Of a stretch of DNA of 64,000 nt, positions 57,467-64,000 are shown one piece after another. Location: positions 1,302,001 to 1,366,000 of the forward strand of contig JACPYL010000010.1 of NCBI GenBank assembly GCA_016196065.1, given 5' to 3'. Numbering within the stretch: position 1 is the stretch's first letter; each line of letters starts with the position of its first letter. This DNA comes from Acidobacteriota bacterium. GTDB taxonomy: Bacteria; Acidobacteriota; Terriglobia; Terriglobales; Acidobacteriaceae. Position numbers and translations under genes: made by a program. Under the pieces are notes generated by a model. The model saw only the letters and a list, made by a program, of their open reading frames with translations, was not told the DNA's origin and did no database searches.

Positions 57467-57515
57467 TTTGTGATTTCCTTTTGCATGGAATGAATTTTGG
57501 CTCTTCCCAACAAGC

Positions 57516-57538
57516 CGCGGACAGTGTTACAGTCCGCG
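57516..57538. promoter_or_regulatory. inverted repeat in the divergent promoter region (candidate operator)
   Basis: CGCGGAC (57516-57522) and GTCCGCG (57532-57538) form a perfect 7-bp inverted repeat with a nine-base spacer. It lies about halfway between the divergent RidA and RraA-like genes. It could be an operator for a regulator of both arms, such as the nearby IclR protein, or simply a small hairpin in a leader. Confidence 0.4.
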
Positions 57539-57585
57539 CATGGAATTGCAAACAGAAATGTGTTGACCGGAGCGAAAGGGACAGA

Positions 57586-58362
57586 ATGCATCGTGCACAG
57601 AAACTCCGCTCGAATTCGGCTCTTTCAAGATGGTTGATCGTTTTGGGGATCGTGTGTGCTGGAGCGTGGCTCCTGGCAGCGCAATCGGTGTCGGGCGGTG
57701 CGACGGTTTCGGATGACAGCGCACTGCTTGCGGCCTTCCGCAGAGTTGAGGTGGCGTCTGTGTCCGATGCCATCGAGCAACTCGTTGGAAAGCGTATGTA
57801 TATGAGTCATCGCATGGTTCCGATCTTTACCACAAAGTTTGCTGGACTCGCCCGCACAGTCCAGCTGAAGAAAGACGAAGGCAACACCGATCCCGCCGCG
57901 TTGAGCGGGATGCTCGCAGCGATTGATGAAGGCACGGCAAATTCTGTCTACGTGATGTCCGTAGAAGATGGTGCGGATATCGCTGGCATGGGCGGCCTGA
58001 TGGGTACGGCAATGGCAGCACGAGGCTATTCGGGCGCTGTCATCGATGGTGGGGTGCGAGATGTAGCATACTTGCGCAAGATTGGCTTTCCGGTTTATGC
58101 AACCGGAATTGTTCCTTCTACCTCTGTTCATCACTATCGTTTCGCGGGAGCGCAGGTTCCGATTCAGTGCGATGGAGTAACGGTGAACCCAGGGGACATC
58201 ATTGTCGCCGACAGTGATGGAGTGGCCGTTGTTCCACGCGCCCGCGCGGCAGAAGTTCTGGCGCTGGCGGAGCAGATGGATTTCAAGGAACATTCGATGT
58301 ATGCAGTCATTGAGAAACTGAAATCAATTCAGGAGGCGGTAAAACAGTTTGGCCGCCTCTGA
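57586..58362 (+). CDS. exported RraA/HMG-aldolase family protein
   Basis: A 258-residue protein starting at ATG 57586 (AAAGGGA upstream), with an N-terminal hydrophobic signal or anchor (SRWLIVLGIVCAGAWLLAAQ). The RraA-like fold shows AFRRVEVASVSDAIEQL, MGGLMGTAMAARGYSGAVIDGGVRDVAYLRKIGFPVYATG, and NPGDIIVADSDGVAVVP. The last two hold the Asp and Arg residues (GGVRD) used by class II pyruvate aldolases of the HMG/CHA type. Members include RNase E inhibitors and HMG aldolases. In this locus an aldolase or isomerase of a sugar acid is more plausible. It is divergent from ridA. Confidence 0.85.
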   Translation: MHRAQKLRSNSALSRWLIVLGIVCAGAWLLAAQSVSGGATVSDDSALLAAFRRVEVASVSDAIEQLVGKRMYMSHRMVPIFTTKFAGLARTVQLKKDEGNTDPAALSGMLAAIDEGTANSVYVMSVEDGADIAGMGGLMGTAMAARGYSGAVIDGGVRDVAYLRKIGFPVYATGIVPSTSVHHYRFAGAQVPIQCDGVTVNPGDIIVADSDGVAVVPRARAAEVLALAEQMDFKEHSMYAVIEKLKSIQEAVKQFGRL

Positions 58363-58414
58363 TTTTCCGGAGGCCGCCGGCTTTTGACGGGCAAGCCCCC
58401 TCGTGAAGCAGATA

Positions 58415-58426
58415 GTTTCGTGAAAC
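58415..58426. promoter_or_regulatory. palindrome upstream of the IclR gene (candidate operator)
   Basis: GTTTCGTGAAAC (GTTTC, two-base spacer, GAAAC) is an almost perfect inverted repeat 36 bases before the IclR start. GTTTC/GAAAC half-sites are typical of IclR-family operators such as that of KdgR, so this may be an autoregulatory or locus-wide operator. Confidence 0.4.
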
Positions 58427-58461
58427 CAGGGAAAATTGAGTGAAGGGGAAGTCAACACCTC

Positions 58462-59313
58462 ATGGCTGAGACACACAAGCGCAAATACAACATTACCGCA
58501 CTACAACGCGGACTCCGGATGCTGCAATTTTTCAAGCAGTCGGAGCGCGGGTTGACGGCCACCCAAGTTGGCAAGCTTTCCGGTCTGCCGGTCAGTACGG
58601 TGCACCGGTTCCTGGTGAACCTGGAGGCAGCGGGTTTCTTGAAATGCGGCGTGAATGGCGTCTACCACCTTGGGCTTGAATGTTTCGCTGTGGGCCAGGC
58701 AGCTCTGGGTCAGCTGGATATCCGCCGCCTGAGCCTTCCTTATCTTCTCGAACTGAATCAGCGGACGCGCGAGACCATACACCTCACGGTTCGTCACGGG
58801 CTCGCCGCTGTCTATGTGGAAAAAATCGATTCACCAGAGCCGCTCCGGATTCACTCGCGGATCGGCGCGTCGGTTCCGCTCTACTGCACCGCGGTGGGCA
58901 AAGTAATGCTCAGTTATATGCCCGACGCCGAACGCCACGACGTGTTGCGCCAGATCGAACTCAAACGCGTGACCGCAAATACGATCGGGAGTCTGCAGGA
59001 ACTGGAAACCGAACTCTTCCGGGTTCGCAAGAACGGCTATGCCTGCGACATGGAAGAAAATGAATTGCACATCCGCTGCATTGCAGCGCCGATTTGGGAC
59101 CACACCGGCGCCGTTCATGCCAGTTTGAGCATCACCGTGCCACTTGTTCGCATGCCGGTCGCACGCCTGCGACAACTAGCGCCACTCATTCAGGATGCAG
59201 GTTTGCAGATATCAAGGGAGCTTGGCTACAACATGGGCAAGAGTGACAAGGCAGCTCCCGGACATATCGGAAAGTTATTGCGAGAGACGCCGAAACCGAG
59301 ATTGCATGCCTGA
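58462..59313 (+). CDS. IclR-family transcriptional regulator
   Basis: A 283-residue regulator. The N-terminal winged helix-turn-helix spans residues of about 10-70 (ALQRGLRMLQFFKQSERGLTATQVGKLSGLPVSTVHRFLVNLEAAGFL). The C-terminal effector-binding domain contains LRIHSRIGASVPLYCTAVGKVMLSYM and NELHIRCIAAPIWDHTGAVHASLSITVP. IclR proteins respond to small organic acids and commonly control sugar-acid catabolism. It precedes an MFS transporter whose start overlaps its stop by eight bases, so it heads the operon it most likely regulates. Confidence 0.93.
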   Translation: MAETHKRKYNITALQRGLRMLQFFKQSERGLTATQVGKLSGLPVSTVHRFLVNLEAAGFLKCGVNGVYHLGLECFAVGQAALGQLDIRRLSLPYLLELNQRTRETIHLTVRHGLAAVYVEKIDSPEPLRIHSRIGASVPLYCTAVGKVMLSYMPDAERHDVLRQIELKRVTANTIGSLQELETELFRVRKNGYACDMEENELHIRCIAAPIWDHTGAVHASLSITVPLVRMPVARLRQLAPLIQDAGLQISRELGYNMGKSDKAAPGHIGKLLRETPKPRLHA

Positions 59314-60631
59314 CAGAAAAACAAGTCACGTGCGTTGGCAGTTGGTGTTCCTGCTGTTTGTTCTCAGCGCGGTTGCGTTTCTTGATCGAGTGAACATCTC
59401 GATTGCAGGTAGTTCGATCGCCGAAGCCTACGGATTGACCAACATCCAGCTCGGTTATGTATTCAGCGCTTTTCTGGCGGGTTACGCTCTGTTTCAAACC
59501 ATAGGAGGGCGGCTCGCGGATCGCCTCGGATCCCGGCGAGTTTTAGCAGGAGGAGTCCTCTGGTGGGGAGTCTTCACTGCCCTGAGCGCGGCGGTGCCAA
59601 CCGGGCTGGGACATGCACTGTTCCTGTTCATCTCAATTCGTTTCTTGCTGGGTGCGGGAGAAGCGGTGGTTTATCCAGCGTCCAACCAGTTTATTTCGCA
59701 ATGGATTCCTACTCAGGAACGGGGAATCGCGAATGGAGTCATTTTTGCGGGAGTCGGTGCCGGCGCAGGGTTCACGCCGCCACTCATCACGTACGTCATG
59801 TTGCACTACGGTTGGCGATCGTCTTTCTGGGTGTGCTCCGCGATCGGAATCGTTGCCGGAACGATCTGGTTTCTCGCCGCTCGTGACAAGCCGGAGCAGC
59901 ATTCCCGCGTCTCCCCTTCGGAACTCAATCACATTCGGCAAGGGCTTCCCCAACCGGATGTTTTCAAAGTTGGATCGTCCGCGGCGACCTTAGTTCCATG
60001 GGCACGAGTGCTGCGAAGCCGGGATGTATGGGCTGTGACAGGTAGCTACTTCTGCTATGGCTACGTGGCCTGGATTTTCTTCAGCTGGTTTTATATCTAT
60101 CTGGCAAAAGTCAGAGGGCTCAATTTGAAGGCGAGCGCCTTCTACGGCATGTTGCCGTTTCTCGCGATGGCCGTGGGTTGTCCGCTGGGTGGAATCCTGA
60201 GTGACCGCCTGACCAAGTGGCGGGGCGCGCGCTTCGGCCGCTGTGGTGTGGCCGGCGTCTCCATTGGTGTGGCGGCTATTTTCCTTGCGTTCGGTTCGCA
60301 AGTAGCCAGCGCGCGACTGGCCAGTGTTGTTTTGGCGGGTGGTGCCGGAGCGCTGTACTTTGCGCAGAGTTCGTTCTGGTCTGTCACTGCCGGGCTCGCG
60401 GGTTCGTCTTCAGGATCGGTGTCCGGTTTCATGAACATGGGTGCCCAGCTTGGCGGAATGCTTACGGCGTCGTTGACTCCAGTGATCGCTGCTCGTTTTG
60501 GTTGGACCGCATCGTTTCTTGTGGCGGCTGGACTGTGCGCAGTTGGTGCGGTTTTGTGGATTGCCGTGGATCCCCAGCACAGCCTGACCGGATCACTCAA
60601 TAGCATGGAACTGGAGGAATCGAGCGTATGA
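59306..60631 (+). CDS. MFS transporter of the anion:cation symporter type
   Basis: A 441-residue integral membrane protein with about 12 predicted transmembrane helices. The start at ATG 59306 overlaps the IclR stop. The family signature in TM1-TM2 (FLDRVNISIAGSSIAEAYGLTNIQLGYVFSAFLAGYALFQ) and the loop GGRLADRLGSRRVLAGG match ACS-family carriers for hexuronates, glucarate or KDG. In this operon it would import a sugar acid, with 2-keto-3-deoxygluconate the best guess given the kinase and aldolase that follow. The stop overlaps the kinase start (ATGA). Confidence 0.9.
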   Translation: MPDRKTSHVRWQLVFLLFVLSAVAFLDRVNISIAGSSIAEAYGLTNIQLGYVFSAFLAGYALFQTIGGRLADRLGSRRVLAGGVLWWGVFTALSAAVPTGLGHALFLFISIRFLLGAGEAVVYPASNQFISQWIPTQERGIANGVIFAGVGAGAGFTPPLITYVMLHYGWRSSFWVCSAIGIVAGTIWFLAARDKPEQHSRVSPSELNHIRQGLPQPDVFKVGSSAATLVPWARVLRSRDVWAVTGSYFCYGYVAWIFFSWFYIYLAKVRGLNLKASAFYGMLPFLAMAVGCPLGGILSDRLTKWRGARFGRCGVAGVSIGVAAIFLAFGSQVASARLASVVLAGGAGALYFAQSSFWSVTAGLAGSSSGSVSGFMNMGAQLGGMLTASLTPVIAARFGWTASFLVAAGLCAVGAVLWIAVDPQHSLTGSLNSMELEESSV

Positions 60632-61749
60632 CGGCACTCAAGATCAAGCCAAAGGATGAATGCCGTTGGGACCTGGTGAGCCTGGGAGAAGTAATGCTTC
60701 GGCTCGATCCCGGAGATACCCGTGTCGCAAATGCGCGCGAGTTTCGCGTTTGGGAGGGCGGCGGCGAGTACAACGTGGCTCGCGGTTTGAAGCGTTGTTT
60801 TGGACTCGATACGGCGGTGGTGACCGCTCTTGCGGATAATCCTGTCGGTCGCCTGCTCGAGGATCTGATGCTGCAGGGCGGAGTCAATCAGAGCCATGTG
60901 AGATGGGTTGAATATGACGGCATCGGGCGCGCCACGCGCAACGGGTTGAACTTTACCGAACGTGGCTTTGGCATCCGGGCCGCCCGCGGTTGCTCTGATC
61001 GCGGACATACAGCGATATCCCAACTCAAGCCGGGTGACATCGACTGGCATACGATCTTCGCGAAAGAGGGCGCCCGCTGGTTTCACACCGGAGGTATCTA
61101 TGCTGCCCTCTCCGAAACTGCGCCACTCGTAGTGCGCGAGGCAATGGAGGCTGCGAAACGTGCCGGCACGATCGTCTCCTACGACCTGAACTACCGGCCC
61201 TCACTTTGGAAATCAACTGGCGGCAAAGCGAAGGCTCAGGAAGTGAACCGGCGGTTGGCGCCGCTGGTCGATGTCATGTTGGGGAATGAGGAAGATTTCG
61301 GAGCTGCGCTCGGATTCATGGAGCAGGGCACGGAAGGGAACCTTTCACGGCTCGACGCCGATAACATCTCCCGGATGGTCGCCAACTTTCGAGGGACTGT
61401 GAGTGAGGCAGTGCAGAAATTTCCAGGCATTTCGGTAGTCGCGACAACCCTGCGCCACGCCAGGACCGCGACCATCAATGACTGGGGTGCCGTCTGTCAC
61501 TGCGATGGTCAATTTTGGGAAGCTCGCGTACGGGAGAATCTGGAAATCTACGACCGCGTCGGGGGCGGCGATTCGTTTGCTTCAGGATTGATTTACGGCT
61601 TTTTGTCAGGGAAGGATCCGCAATGGGCGGTGGATTGCGGCGCCGCTCACGGAGCATTTGCAATGACCACTCCTGGCGATACGTCGATGGCGACTTTGCA
61701 GGAAGTCCTACAAGAAATGAAGGGGCAGCCCGCGCGCATCGCGCGGTGA
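60628..61749 (+). CDS. kdgK: PfkB-family sugar-acid kinase (2-keto-3-deoxygluconate kinase-like)
   Basis: A 373-residue ribokinase-fold kinase. Motifs are LVSLGEVMLRLDPGDTRV at the start, WEGGGEYNVARGLKRCFG (signature 1), the ATP-site IVSYDLNYRPSLW, and GGGDSFASGLIYGF (signature 2; the catalytic Asp in GGDS). KDG kinase phosphorylates 2-keto-3-deoxygluconate to KDPG, the substrate of the aldolase encoded immediately downstream, which supports this assignment over other PfkB sugars. It is somewhat longer than the usual 310 residues. Confidence 0.85.
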   Translation: MTALKIKPKDECRWDLVSLGEVMLRLDPGDTRVANAREFRVWEGGGEYNVARGLKRCFGLDTAVVTALADNPVGRLLEDLMLQGGVNQSHVRWVEYDGIGRATRNGLNFTERGFGIRAARGCSDRGHTAISQLKPGDIDWHTIFAKEGARWFHTGGIYAALSETAPLVVREAMEAAKRAGTIVSYDLNYRPSLWKSTGGKAKAQEVNRRLAPLVDVMLGNEEDFGAALGFMEQGTEGNLSRLDADNISRMVANFRGTVSEAVQKFPGISVVATTLRHARTATINDWGAVCHCDGQFWEARVRENLEIYDRVGGGDSFASGLIYGFLSGKDPQWAVDCGAAHGAFAMTTPGDTSMATLQEVLQEMKGQPARIAR

Positions 61750-61787
61750 ACGCAATGTCCTCAGAGGTCATCAAGGGTGGTGAATTA

Positions 61788-62471
61788 ATGGCGATGGATG
61801 CAGTAGTTCGCAGGATTGGAGAAGTTGGAATCATACCCGTCGTCCGCGCAACCACGAGTACGGAAGCACTGCGCGCTGTTGAGGCAATTCGTCTGGGTGG
61901 TATTTCAATTGTGGAAATTACGATGACCGTCCCGGATGCCCCGGCGGTTATTCACGACGTTGCACGCCAGTATGGGGACGACGTTTTGGTCGGGGCCGGT
62001 ACCGTGCTATCGGCGGAGCAGGCGAAACGATGCATCGATGCCGGCGCGGAATTTGTTGTGAGCCCAGGGCTCTCAATCCCTGTTCTCTCGGCCGCCTTGG
62101 CCTGCGACAAGCTCGCGATTCCAGGGGCGCTGACGCCGACCGAATTGATGAGTGCACAGGACAAAGGTGCAAAGGTGATCAAGATATTTCCGTGCGGGAA
62201 CATGGGGGGGCCCAAGTACCTCAGGGCGCTAAAAGCGCCTTTTCCAGGTGCAGCGCTTATTCCTACCGGTGGAGTGAACGCTTCCAATGCCGCCGAGTTC
62301 TTCCGGGCAGGCGCGTTCGCCCTTGGAGTGGGTGCGGATCTGGTGGATGCAACTGCGATGCAAGATGGAAATTGGGCGAAGATCACGCAAGCCGCTCTGG
62401 ATCTAGTGCAGGCAGTGCTGGCGGCACGAGTTCAACCTAATGTTCACAACACACCTGCAACCAGTTTGTAG
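61788..62471 (+). CDS. eda: 2-keto-3-deoxy-6-phosphogluconate aldolase
   Basis: A 227-residue class I aldolase that cleaves KDPG to pyruvate and glyceraldehyde-3-phosphate. I chose the ATG at 61788 because AAGGGTGG lies seven bases upstream, while an earlier in-frame ATG at 61755 has no such site. Residues include VEITMTVPDAPAVI with the catalytic Glu, VGAGTVLS, FVVSPGLS, KVIKIFPC with the Schiff-base Lys, and IPTGGVN for phosphate binding. It completes the Entner-Doudoroff lower branch with the kinase before it. Confidence 0.93.
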   Translation: MAMDAVVRRIGEVGIIPVVRATTSTEALRAVEAIRLGGISIVEITMTVPDAPAVIHDVARQYGDDVLVGAGTVLSAEQAKRCIDAGAEFVVSPGLSIPVLSAALACDKLAIPGALTPTELMSAQDKGAKVIKIFPCGNMGGPKYLRALKAPFPGAALIPTGGVNASNAAEFFRAGAFALGVGADLVDATAMQDGNWAKITQAALDLVQAVLAARVQPNVHNTPATSL

Positions 62472-62585
62472 AGGCAAGCTTCGATGGCGCGAGCACGGCC
62501 CGTATCGACACCGGATGGCCGTGCTCTCCAGGTTTCCAGGGCTGGAATGAACCAGCATGTTCGAATTTGAAGGGAGAGTGCTGCG

Positions 62586-63557
62586 ATGGCGAAAGTCGAT
62601 GTCTGCATCGTCGGTGAAATCAACATGGACATCATTCTCAGTGGCCTGCCCAAAGAACTGGTGTTGGAGCGCGAGTTGCTGGCCACGGATGCATCGATGA
62701 CGCTGGGCAGTTCATCCGCCATTTGTGCTCACAATCTGGGGATGCTTGGTTCGAAAGTCGGTTTCGTTTCCAAGATCGGAAACGACCCTCTTGGAAAGAT
62801 GGCACTGGAGCGGTTAGCGGCTGGCAATGTCGATGTTTCCCAGGTCAAGCGCAGCACTTCCAGGACATTGACGGGTCTAACCGTCATCATGCCACATGGG
62901 CAGCTTCGCTACATCGTTACCTATCCGGGAACGATGTTCGAGATGCAATTTTCCGACATCGATATGGGATACGTACGGGCTGCGCGCCATCTGCACGTCT
63001 CGTCTTTCTTTCTGCATCGCGCCTTGCGTCCCCGGATCGTCGACTTGTTCCGTCAGGCTAAAGACGCCGGGTTGTCGACATCGCTCGACACCAATGACGA
63101 TCCGGAGAACAAATGGGGCCGCGATCTTCTGGAGGTGTTGAAGTATGTCGACATTTTTTTGCCGAACGACCGCGAGGCAAAAAAGGTAACTGGCACAGTT
63201 GATCTCTCTCAGGCTCTGAATGTTCTCGCCGGTCTCGTGAAGGTCGTTGCGGTCAAGCGCGGTTCTGCCGCATCCATTTGCCGCTCCGGGGAAGAACAGT
63301 GGAGCGTGGCGCCCCCTGCCAATGAGCACCCCGTAGACGTTGTGGGCGCGGGAGACACATTCAACGCGGGCTTTCTTCACATGTACCTGCGAGGAGGAAA
63401 TCTCGAGGACTGCCTTACTCTTGCAAACATCACGGCTGCCTGTTCTGTCACCAAAGAAGGTGGTACGGAGGCTTTCGTGAATCGATCCAACATGCTTGCC
63501 TTTGTCCGGCAACATTGGATTGCAACGGGGCGAGACGCTCAAAAGCTTGGAATCTAG
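62586..63557 (+). CDS. second PfkB-family carbohydrate kinase
   Basis: A 323-residue ribokinase-like kinase, 114 bases after eda. It shows the N-terminal IVGEINMDIILSGLP, LGSSSAICAHNLGMLGSKVGFVSKIGNDPLG, and the C-terminal signature VVGAGDTFNAGFLHMYL with the catalytic Asp. It is closer to the adenosine-kinase/ribokinase branch than to KDG kinase. Its sugar substrate is not evident, so the locus may feed more than one sugar acid. Confidence 0.88.
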   Translation: MAKVDVCIVGEINMDIILSGLPKELVLERELLATDASMTLGSSSAICAHNLGMLGSKVGFVSKIGNDPLGKMALERLAAGNVDVSQVKRSTSRTLTGLTVIMPHGQLRYIVTYPGTMFEMQFSDIDMGYVRAARHLHVSSFFLHRALRPRIVDLFRQAKDAGLSTSLDTNDDPENKWGRDLLEVLKYVDIFLPNDREAKKVTGTVDLSQALNVLAGLVKVVAVKRGSAASICRSGEEQWSVAPPANEHPVDVVGAGDTFNAGFLHMYLRGGNLEDCLTLANITAACSVTKEGGTEAFVNRSNMLAFVRQHWIATGRDAQKLGI

Positions 63558-63589
63558 GTGTGAAGGTGACACGCAAGGAGAGGACATCG

Positions 63590-64000
63590 ATGCAGCGCAG
63601 AGACTTTATAAAAAGCAGTGTGGCGTTGGCGGTAGCTGCCGAACTCGGAACCGGTCAGGCTCACGCGGTTGTCCCAAGTCATAACTGGGGTAGCTTCGAC
63701 TTTGGTTCTGGCCCACCCGTGAAAGACCGTCTGAATCAAGGCCCCTTTCCCCAGTATGCGCCGGACGCGGTAATCCCCACTGACGATGTGGTGATGACCA
63801 CTACTTCCACGGAAGACGTTGTACCGAACTATGGCAAGGGGCTGATCACCTATATCACGGCCGACAGTGGCACGGACGAAATCAAGGCAGACAACATCCC
63901 CCAGGCGATTGAAGATCTGGTTCGATTTCCATTGGGCCAGCAGCTCTACATTCGCCCGACGTGGCGAGAGGTTCAGCCGCGGCCTGGACGCCTGGATCTG
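63590..64000 (+). CDS. exported protein with Tat-like signal, 3' partial
   Basis: The first 137 codons of an ORF with no stop before the window ends. The start ATG at 63590 has AAGGAG nine bases upstream. The N-terminus MQRRDFIKSSVALAVAAELG is a Tat-type signal, and the mature part begins around residue 27. It reads NWGSFDFGSGPPVKDRLNQG and later WREVQPRPGRLDL without a recognised domain. It lies 32 bases after the second kinase and is probably the next gene of this operon, perhaps an exported sugar-processing enzyme. Confidence 0.7.
   Translation, partial: MQRRDFIKSSVALAVAAELGTGQAHAVVPSHNWGSFDFGSGPPVKDRLNQGPFPQYAPDAVIPTDDVVMTTTSTEDVVPNYGKGLITYITADSGTDEIKADNIPQAIEDLVRFPLGQQLYIRPTWREVQPRPGRLDL

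Overview
The window looks like a chromosomal segment of an Acidobacteriota bacterium. I infer this from gene content and architecture, not from any database search: an Oar-type TonB-dependent receptor with an N-terminal carboxypeptidase-regulatory-like domain, an ECF sigma factor translationally coupled to a TPR-bearing Ser/Thr kinase, a fused acyl ligase-ACP-acyltransferase, many Tat- or Sec-exported enzymes, and short hairpin repeats between genes. Protein-coding density is high. One tRNA gene was found, and no rRNA, CRISPR array, prophage or insertion-sequence transposase.

Layout. 1-2.5 kb: the end of a 2-oxoacid:ferredoxin oxidoreductase operon (korA partial, korB). 2.7-5.4 kb: a three-domain acyl-activating/ACP/acyltransferase fusion. 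5.5-6.2 kb: a small VapBC-like toxin-antitoxin pair with an apparently leaderless promoter. 6.3-19.3 kb: housekeeping and miscellaneous genes (secA, CYTH, XdhC, MDR dehydrogenase, SseB-like, a stand-alone nuoB, ornithine-cyclodeaminase-like, S9 peptidase). 19.3-22.8 kb: Ser/Thr kinase plus ECF sigma factor behind a near-consensus promoter. 23-32 kb: secreted proteins (DUF11, HAF/Ig, Tat aldo-keto reductase, FKBP isomerase, Tat aminotransferase, galactose-oxidase-like copper radical oxidase). 32-38.5 kb: thiG and a tripartite RND efflux operon. 38.5-43 kb: acyl-CoA ligase, an exported peroxiredoxin, initiator tRNA-fMet, two orphan genes and several hairpin repeats.

The strongest single observation is the peroxiredoxin at 40871-41452. 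Its reading frame is interrupted by one TGA, exactly at the peroxidatic cysteine position. The TGA is followed 14 nt later by a 10-bp stem with one bulged U and a 13-nt loop carrying G at its second position, which matches the bacterial SECIS consensus. It is almost certainly a selenocysteine peroxiredoxin, and conventional gene callers would truncate or split it.

The region 43-64 kb is one catabolic locus built around a divergent promoter region (57467-57585). The minus-strand arm encodes exported RidA, SMP-30-type lactonase, TonB receptor, TIM-barrel glycoside hydrolase-like protein, dihaem cytochrome c, a Tat-exported SelA-like PLP enzyme, exported tandem RidA, DUF4380 protein and PQQ dehydrogenase. 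The plus-strand arm encodes an exported RraA-like protein, IclR regulator, MFS transporter, KDG kinase, KDPG aldolase, a second PfkB kinase and a Tat-exported protein cut by the window end. My inference is an oxidative pathway, largely outside the cytoplasm, for an amino-sugar acid: sugar oxidation (PQQ/cytochrome), lactone opening, PLP-dependent deamination, imine clean-up by RidA, uptake of 2-keto-3-deoxygluconate, then phosphorylation and cleavage to pyruvate and glyceraldehyde-3-phosphate.
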